From Branchinecta lynchi (taxonomy: Eukaryota; Arthropoda; Branchiopoda; Anostraca; Branchinectidae): a stretch of 64,000 bases of DNA. The stretch covers positions 3,286,001-3,350,000 of the forward strand of contig JAKZAP010000019.1 in NCBI GenBank assembly GCA_023053575.1, in the 5' to 3' direction. The notes below the pieces were generated by a model. It was not told where the DNA came from and did not search any database. It was given only the letters and a program-made list of their open reading frames with translations. Shown piece by piece: positions 57,433 through 64,000 of the stretch (its first letter is position 1; every line of letters begins with the position of its first letter). Both the position numbers and the translations under genes were made by a program.

Positions 57433-57516
57433 CTTGTCTACTTTTATCGGTAGTTACTTAGAACTGTTGCATGGTCAAGCGCCATGGCTCGTCGTGGCAT
57501 CCACAAGCGATGTGGT

Positions 57517-57770
57517 GTTGGGCGAAATCGATAACGACATATCGACATGTCGATATATAGTACCAAATATCGATATCGAAAACCCATTCATATTTATTGT
57601 AAATAATCCAAGATAATCTACATTTATACATCTGGAATTGGAGCAATATATTTTCCGAAATTCAGTTCTTATTTTTACGGTGTTTAAGATGATGCAATAT
57701 GTTATGTAACGACGATTTTGTTCTTAAATTTTGGCGAAACGAGACGTATCCTATAGCGAAACATGCTAAA
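57517..57770 (-). mobile_element. hAT MITE (GGGCGATAT family), truncated
   Basis: TTGGGCGAAATCGATAACGA, ATCGATATCGAAAA, ATTTATTGTAAATAATCCAA and GGCGAAACGAGACGTATCC match the intact copy at 60403-60719 in reverse. Confidence 0.7.
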
Positions 57771-57824
57771 GAAATATCGTCGACACAAATCGTTGTAACC
57801 GTTTTTTTTTTTTAAGTCAAACTT

Positions 57825-58106
57825 GTATTTAAAGTTGATTAGATGTTCTTTATAGGGATAAGGAGATACGCTGGATTTGTTTCTGAATTTTCTTTTTTTG
57901 CTTAGTAGTTCGCTCGGAAATCGGGTGACACCGGAAACTTGGCAGAAGTAAAGCAGGAAGTCTCGGTCAGTATCGTCAAAATAGATATGGCTTATAGAGG
58001 TATATCGGAACTTGGTTTTCTCTGATGATTAGCCTTTCCAAGACTGGATCTGGCGAAGACAAGACCCGATTGTCTGAATCAAAGATTAGATTTTTGGGAT
58101 CCCATC
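57825..58106 (+). mobile_element. Family A, right-end fragment
   Basis: AAAGTTGATTAGATGTTC, ACCGGAAACTTGGCAGAAG, TTTTTGGGATCCCATCGAC: the last part of family A, diverged, cut off after CACCTTTG by a LINE 3' end. Confidence 0.75.
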
Positions 58107-58114
58107 GACACCTT

Positions 58115-58500
58115 TGTTTCTTTATTTATTTTATTTTATTTCAAATAAGGCCAACATGGGCCACAATATAACAAAATACAGTCAACAAACAAACAAATGT
58201 ACGTACCAGGTCACTTACGTGACTCCCGTCCAAAGCCCCGCGTACAACTCACGAGTCCACGCAAGCCATACAGGCAGAGAAAGCCGTATCTGAGGCCCAG
58301 AAAGGATCCTAAGAAGTGGGCTAGGGGATCGGAGGATCCTGGTTTGAAGGGAAAGAATTGACCGCCTCCGAAGTTCACCTAAAGATGGAAGCCCTTCACC
58401 AACAAACATTCCCGATGCAGTACAATTCCAAGGAAGACCGTGAAGCCATCGGAACGAATTATTATACATAACCCGAAAAGAATTCTCACATTTCACACTA
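58115..58500 (-). pseudogene. LINE 3' end (reverse transcriptase C-terminus)
   Basis: Minus-strand frame RVMYNNSFRWLHGLPWNCTASGMFV, the thumb-region signature of LINE reverse transcriptases, then a 3' UTR and a TAAAATAAAATAAATAAA tail at 58137-58120. Confidence 0.7.
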
Positions 58501-59030
58501 ACATTACAACTTACAAGTAAGAGGAAGGCAGTAAAGTGGCGTGTAGTAGTCCCTGAAAAGAAAACTCTTTACCGAGGCCTCGCAGGTACCAAACCTCCTT
58601 ATCAGTATATTTGCTCTAATAGATAGTTTTTTATCTTTGGGGGGGGGGGGGGGGTAATAAGCGAAGAAACATGAGCTTCAGTAGTCATCGAACGATCCAG
58701 CCTTGCAAGTGCCGTATGCGCTTCCAACTCTTGTTGATCAAGGAATCATTTAACTTCGTGATGCAAGTTAGCTGGTGGATTTGGATCTCCTGGTTTTGCT
58801 TTCTGGGTTGGCACAATTTTATACTTAACGCAAACAATTCTGAACAACCAAGACACAAAAAAATAATTCCTATTGAGAGATTCCTATTATACGAGATTAT
58901 AATCTCGTAGTCCGCTGTCCCAGGATGATTTGGCCTCCGATACGATATTAGCCTCCACTGTGACCACTTTGACCTGTCGGTATTTTAGGCCGTCGGCATT
59001 GTACTGTCGGCATTGCACTGTACTGTACAC
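58501..59030. other. No recognisable gene
   Basis: A G-run (58638-58653). Nothing else supported. Confidence 0.45.
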
Positions 59031-59036
59031 CGCCTC

Positions 59037-59336
59037 GTACGCTGTTTATACTATCGCCATAAAGAGTATCCGACCCCTGTGGTCTTTTCCAAGAGTCGAG
59101 TCAAAAACTATTGGCGTAGTTTTGCAACTTGGCTCCGCTTTGCTGTGTTAACGGTGGATAATCTGGAATTATCGTCAAACGCAAAACAAACTTGGGACCG
59201 ATCTTTCGATATCGTAAGTCTGAGCTTTGTAATTTTTTAAGTCTGAAAATCGTTATCTCAAAGTAAAAGCTAGCCCGGTCTTTTCTAAAATATTTCGACA
59301 TTTATCAATAAGTACTCTGGGAACCTGATAATTTTC
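59037..59336 (+). promoter_or_regulatory. U1 gene 2 upstream (promoter) region
   Basis: Conserved with the flank of gene 1 along ~280 bp and continuous up to the RNA start. AGCCCGGTCTTTTC at about -65 is a candidate proximal sequence element; GTACTCTGGGAACC is at about -25. Confidence 0.65.
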
Positions 59337-59499
59337 ATACTTACCTGGCTGGGGAGCTGCCTTGATCAACAAGGAGGCGCTCCCAGGGCGAGGCCCTTCC
59401 ATTGCACTTCGGTTGGGTTGACCCCTGCGATTGCCCCAAATGGGGGCAACTCGACAGTATAATTTTTGGTAGTGGGGGACTGCGTTCGCGCGGTCCCTC
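59337..59499 (+). ncRNA. RNU1: U1 spliceosomal snRNA, gene 2 (intact flank)
   Basis: The 163-nt RNA is identical to gene 1 but for one base in the stem-loop I region (GGCGCTCCC here, GGCACTCCC in gene 1). 5' ATACTTACCTG, ATTGCAC loop, Sm site AATTTTTGG (59461-59469) and terminal GTTCGC stem-loop are all present. Upstream sequence is uninterrupted, so this is the likelier functional copy. Downstream flanks of the two genes diverge right after TAA. Confidence 0.97.
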
Positions 59500-59608
59500 G
59501 TAATCACGAACAAAATATCAACTTTGTTTGAACAGAACTACCATGCGTTGGTGCTGGAAGTGATCACGTTCACAGCTTAATCATCTAATTGTAGGGTTAT
59601 TGATGACT

Positions 59609-60358
59609 CAGTGCTTCCACTTCCCTTTTTCAAAATTCGGGAAAAGGTTGCCAAAAATCGGGAGATTTTCGGTAGACACGTAGAAAAGATCGGTAGAAAA
59701 AAATCGGTAAAAATTTTCTCGAGTGCGATCCCTACGGATGTCAGAAAAATAGGAGAATCAGCTTTCCTAGGTTGAAATAACGATCAAGAACAGTCCACAG
59801 TACTGTTCGCATGAAACTGGCGCAAAAATTCGAAGTATTTCAACTCTTAATATCACCGGGGCAGTTTAATAAACTTTCCATGTTCGAGAAAATGAAGTGC
59901 ACTGGGAAAAAGATTAAATCAGACACAGAAAGTTTGCATTTGGTTTACTTCGATTCCCTTGTTTTTCCGTGACGCGCCCTAAGCAAGCATTCTGGTTGGC
60001 AATATATCAAAATTGTTTAGTGGTTATAGTGGTAAAATACCAACCCCACTGGTGTGAAAATGTCGTTTGGCTATTTACGAACGATACAGACTGAGAACTA
60101 TTGGAACTTTGCTCAGTGCGGTCATTGGTTGTCGTGATGGATATAAGGTGACGTTGCTATTCCTCTTAATGCTACTAAATACAAATAAAATCAAGTTCCC
60201 GAATTAATTGTAAAAGTCTCGTAGGTAATCTGCAAAAAAAACGTAGTATTTCCACTTTTCGGTAGATTATCGGTAGATCGTGAGATTTTATTTCTCATCG
60301 TGAGATTTTCGGAAAAATCGTGAGATCTCACGATAAATCGGTAGGAGTGGAAGCACTG
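59609..60358. mobile_element. hAT element, CAGTGCTTCCAC family
   Basis: 750 bp, ends CAGTGCTTCCACTT and GGAGTGGAAGCACTG. The interior has ATCGGTAGA and CGTGAGATTTTCGG repeats near its ends. Same terminus as the element at 49720. No clean 8-bp duplication is visible. A related start (TAGTGCTCCCACTCC) is at 60717. Confidence 0.75.
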
Positions 60359-60402
60359 ATTGATGTCTTCAGCATTTAAATACTCTTGATAACCATCTCT
60401 GA

Positions 60403-60719
60403 CAGTGCTGGGCGATATTTGGATTTTTCGATATATCAATATTTTCCTATCGATATTTCTATAGTATGTTTCGCTATAGGATACGTCTCGTTTCGCCAAA
60501 ATTTACTAACGAAATTGTCGTTAAATACCATCTTGCATCATCTCAAACTCTGAATAAATAAGAACTGAATTACGAAAACATATTGCTCCAATTTCGGATA
60601 TATAAATGTAGGTTATGTTGGATTATTTACAATAATTATGAATGAAAAAATATCGATATCGATATTTACTTTTCGATATCGATATTTGGTCCGATATATC
60701 GAATATCGCCCAACACTAG
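60403..60719. mobile_element. hAT MITE (GGGCGATAT family)
   Basis: Ends CAGTGCTGGGCGATAT and ATATCGCCCAACACTAG; GATATCGATAT-rich inner flanks. No clear target duplication. Confidence 0.8.
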
Positions 60720-60927
60720 TGCTCCCACTCCAGAATTTTGATTAGACTTACTTCAAAATCAGGAGATTTATAAGGAGAAGTTCTAGAAAATTAGAAGTTT
60801 ATAATGAGATATTAGGAGGAAATTACTATTTATGGTTTCTATGTCAAAGAGGGGAATGCTAGCGGAAGAAAGACAGAAGTGTTGTCACAACTGCTCCCAA
60901 AGATCGCGGTGATCGATTGACACAGGG

Positions 60928-60995
60928 TCCCTCGTAATCATGAAAGAATATCAAGTTTGTTTGATGGAATTACGATGTGTTGGTGTTGGAAATGA
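60928..60995 (+). pseudogene. U1 gene 3' end and flank relic
   Basis: GGGTCCCTCGTAATCATGAA followed by AATATCAAGTTTGTTTGA and GTGTTGGTGTTGGAA matches the last bases of U1 gene 2 and its downstream flank (59490-59565). The RNA body is missing. Confidence 0.55.
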
Positions 60996-61048
60996 TCAAA
61001 TTTAGTATGTGATATTTAGGGATATCGATTTCTTCAACATCTAAGATC

Positions 61049-61284
61049 TAGTGTGGGGCGATATTTGGATTTGTCGATATAGATATTTCTTTACCATGTT
61101 TTGCTATCGGATACGTCTCGTTTCGCCAAAGTTTAAGAACACAATTGTCGATAAATAGTATATTGCTCCAGTTTCGATATATAAATGTAGGGTTATGTTG
61201 GATTATTTACAATAATTATGAATGAACAAATATCGTTTTCGATATCGAAATTTTGTCCGATATATCGGATATCGCCCAACACTA
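61049..61284. mobile_element. hAT MITE (GGGCGATAT family), short copy
   Basis: TAGTGTGGGGCGATATTTGG to ATCGCCCAACACTA; internally deleted relative to 60403-60719. Confidence 0.75.
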
Positions 61285-61299
61285 ATATTGCCCAATACT

Positions 61300-62022
61300 A
61301 GAAAACGTCAAGACTTTGTTATTAGTTCCGTTTCCATTAAACGCCTCTGTTTCCTGCTCTGAACAGAGCTACCGGTCGCTGAAGGCAAAGCGAGGGGTCT
61401 CAACTATCTTTTTAGTGTACAGCAGTGCACGGTACCGGTTGCCACTTGTTAGAACATTAATTAGAAGCGAGACTAACCTAATTTAACGCCAGCACCGCTG
61501 ATTTCGCTCGATGCCATGAAAGGGTGTACAGCAGGTCCTGGGGAGTGGGTTACCCCTCGAGACAAACTGAGTCAATCGCCCTTCTTCTTGAAATTATCAC
61601 TTATGCCCAGTTTTATCCAGAGAGTTTTCGAGGTTCTAACCTCGAGAGGTTAGGCTACTCTGTTGTTGGGCACCACTGTACAAGTCTCCGTGGGCACCGG
61701 GCATTGACTGTCCAACTATTTCGGGAATGAGTAACCCCTCGGGAGTCCTCCCGTTCTAGAGTACGCAGAGTGAGGGTCTCTATATATGTTTCTTCACCAT
61801 TTACTCACTCTTCCGTCTTATCCGATAAAACTCTAGTTTGGTCACACTGTCTATTAACTGAAGTCTGAAAACTTGCTGAATAAATTTACAAGAGGGACGG
61901 AAAAATCGAAATACATGAGCGCCACTCGAGACTAAACCGAGGGGTTGCACACTCCCTGCACTGTAGACCCTCACCCGGCATCGACCCAGTACTGGCCAAA
62001 ACTAGCGGTGATTTTTCTTTAA
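61300..62022. repeat. Dispersed palindromic repeat region
   Basis: Several GAGGGGTTAC/GTAACCCCTC motifs (61550, 61728), CACCGGGCA and GTGTACAGCA motifs; related to 9425-9535 and to 62640-62900. No gene. Confidence 0.45.
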
Positions 62023-62394
62023 AGGACCCCTCGGACTAGTTACTCGTCAACTTACAGTATTCTAAAATATTTGAACACTTTAAAACCAGGCTATGCTTTC
62101 AACAAATAACCCACCGTGTTGGCTGTTTTAAGCCTTTTCCGAGACCCGTTGACTCATAGCGAAAACAGGGAAAAAATTTACATAACCGGTTTCTCTGACG
62201 AAAAATGTTCTCGCTGACAACCGTCAACAGCGTGATACACATCGAAGGTAGCGAAACACGGCAAGTGAGTAAATCATTGTGGTTGTGTTAGTGGGGTTAG
62301 AATTTACCGGAAAAAATTGGGTTCTCCGGGTTTAGAAATATATGGAATGATGATTGAAGTAGGTTGCGTTAGTATTACAGGTAAGACAGGTCCT
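62023..62394. mobile_element. TTAA-flanked MITE, copy 2
   Basis: 372 bp with ends AGGACC / GGTCCT, flanked by TTAA (62019-62022, 62395-62398). Homologous end to end with 38028-38401, same orientation. Confidence 0.87.
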
Positions 62395-62398
62395 TTAA

Positions 62399-63491
62399 AG
62401 GACACGTCGTACTCGGTCGTACTTATGATAGTAATTCGTTCTACAATGTCAGAAGTTTGATAGAGGATAACATAAAGATGCGCAGTTTCAACAGATAACC
62501 CTTATGACGTTAACTTCTCTCTTTTTCACACGTCACGCAGACAAGAAGAGACGAAACACGGCCAGAAAAGCATCTGCTGACTTTTCTCTTGTCGTCATGA
62601 TGTCGGAAAAGTCAGCAGATGCATTTTCGGCTCTTCTTGGCAATACCGAGGGGTTACCACTCCCCGGCACATGTTGTACACCCTATCCCGGCACCAGCCG
62701 CATCGACCGAAATCAACGGTGCCGGTCGTAAATTACTCGGTAAATTAGGCGATTCATTTACTAAACACTTCTAAACATGCTTATTTTAATGGTCTAACAC
62801 GTGGCAACCGGTGCTAGCTCACGTCAGCAGGTGCCGACATCGGTCAGGCACCGGGCACTTGCTGTACATTCAAATCGAGAGCGAGCAACCCCTTGCGCAA
62901 TACTTGTTGTGCATAACGTTTACAGAGTCACAATTGATAACATCCTAAGTGTTATCTGTTGCGATCTGTTGAAACCGCGCATCCTTGTCTTGTATTACCT
63001 GTTATAAAGCTCCTGATAGCGTATCACTTCATAAGTGTATCCTATCTCTTCTATTAGTAATACACTGATTAACACGCTTGCCACTAGGCGTCCGACTATT
63101 ATTTCCGAGGAGCTTATTCGCTCGAAGACCGGTTGTGCAAATTTTGCTAAGATTGTCATCTAAGGCAAGGACATAGAAAGAAACTGTGTTTTCTATAAGC
63201 ATAGCTTAGTTATAAAGTGGTGAACTATCAGAACATCTGTGCAGAAACATTATTTAAGCGAGGTGTCCTTTAAGATGATTAGTGGTGACAAATGTTCTAG
63301 GCTACCAGACTATTTCTAGGTCTTGAACGAATGATAATTTTGTCAACGAACGAAACTACATGACAACCAGTCGAGTATTCTGCAAAAAAGTTGAGTAAAA
63401 GAAGCAGAAAACGCAAAACTAAAAAAAAATTAATCAAAATAAGAACGTAAATCTGGATTACGGACTGACAAATGATAATTCCATCAGTCAC
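62399..63491. other. No recognisable gene
   Basis: CCGAGGGGTTACC and GCACCGGGCACTTGCTGTAC motifs (about 62648 and 62849) belong to the palindromic repeat family. Nothing else is recognised. Confidence 0.4.
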
Positions 63492-63595
63492 CTTCGGCAG
63501 GCGGTAAATCCAGGGGTGATCGCGAAAGAAGGATGCATCTGACTTGGAAATCTCGTCGGCTTTTTTGTTCTTACTTGAGCAGTTGTGGGCGAATC
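63492..63595 (-). CDS. Candidate internal exon, product unknown
   Basis: A 104-bp segment between a good 3' splice site (TTTTATCTTCCAG/GATTC) and a possible donor (CCGAAG/GTGACT). It reads FAHNCSSKNKKADEISKSDA, then SFFRDHPWIYRLPK. The composition is protein-like and unlike the repeat-derived frames nearby, and no matching repeat is seen in the window. I do not recognise the family. It could belong to a gene running off the window on the minus strand, or be chance. Confidence 0.3.
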
Positions 63596-64000
63596 CTGGA
63601 AGATAAAAAGAATTGACGAAATGCATTAGATTGCCAATAATGTGTTTTATTGTATCCCTTTCGTAAAATGTTACAAAACAAATCAGTGCAAATGTAGTTC
63701 CGTTTATAAACTTTTGCTGACTCTTTTTCCTGTTTCTCATGTAGGAGTATAAATATGCGTGAGAACATCTATTAATTATGCTCTGGCCTCTCCTCAGATC
63801 GAGTTAATCTTTCGCCTTTTACTAAAGATTACCGTGGGGAGGGGCACTTGATGAGTCTATAATAATTTTTGATGGCCCTTCGGGGTCAATTGCACACGTC
63901 ATTTTCTTATGTCAAATCTACTAACAAGGGTCGTAATTCCACTCCACAAATTTCATAATTCGTATTCTGAGTGCTAAAATCAGTAGATTATAGTCCTTAA
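63596..64000. other. No recognisable gene
   Basis: Nothing supported. Confidence 0.4.

Noticed and set aside
59609..60358. 8-bp target duplication for this hAT
   Set aside because: TGATGACT and ATTGATGT do not match; ATTGATG appears on both sides only after a 2-base shift.

Overview
This window is repeat-rich nuclear DNA from an invertebrate animal. Two conserved metazoan genes are split by GT-AG introns, two U1 snRNA genes are present, and most of the rest is transposons: LINEs, hAT, TTAA- and TA-flanked elements, a Helitron-like family, and minisatellite-bearing elements resembling the pearl/HINE elements of molluscs and other invertebrates. I cannot name the phylum with confidence. Almost every long open frame here is either a LINE fragment or an accidental reading of a repeat.

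Layout. 1-7850: a ~7.3 kb inverted structure in which two head-to-head copies of a minisatellite element (family A, ends GGGATCCC, 137-bp tandem units, (ACGG)n tract) flank a LINE whose coding region is nearly complete but broken. 7850-21990: LINE tails, a family B minisatellite element (10219-11665), a 2.3 kb hAT element with a perfect 8-bp target duplication and a second hAT inside it (12080-14405), a long inverted-repeat element (15217-18312) and several MITEs. 22450-26867: a Helitron-like element (family C).

27294-38640 is the genic core. UXS1 (UDP-glucuronate decarboxylase) runs on the minus strand with three exons seen (32139-32085, 29942-29707, 27693-27294); the short first exon encodes the membrane anchor. 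PGLS (6-phosphogluconolactonase) runs on the plus strand with two exons seen (33726-33891, 38440-38640). The two genes are divergent across ~1.6 kb. Their remaining exons are not recognised in the window. The 4.5 kb PGLS intron holds a family A copy, a TA-flanked transposon and a TTAA-flanked MITE ending 38 bp before the exon.

38640-48880: a second LINE (ORF1 plus endonuclease only), an inverted-repeat element with a MULE-like transposase tail, and further copies of families A and B. 49311-51089 and 59037-59499: two paralogous U1 snRNA genes. A hAT element, itself carrying another hAT, is inserted 21 bp upstream of the start of the first, so its promoter is displaced; the second keeps a continuous upstream region. 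51857-55460: a family B element split by a second family C copy, with the insertion exactly between A and T. 55460-64000: LINE tails, MITEs, a second TTAA MITE copy and one unrecognised candidate exon near 63.5 kb.

The genes have unrelated roles (nucleotide-sugar synthesis, pentose phosphate pathway, splicing); there is no operon-like logic.
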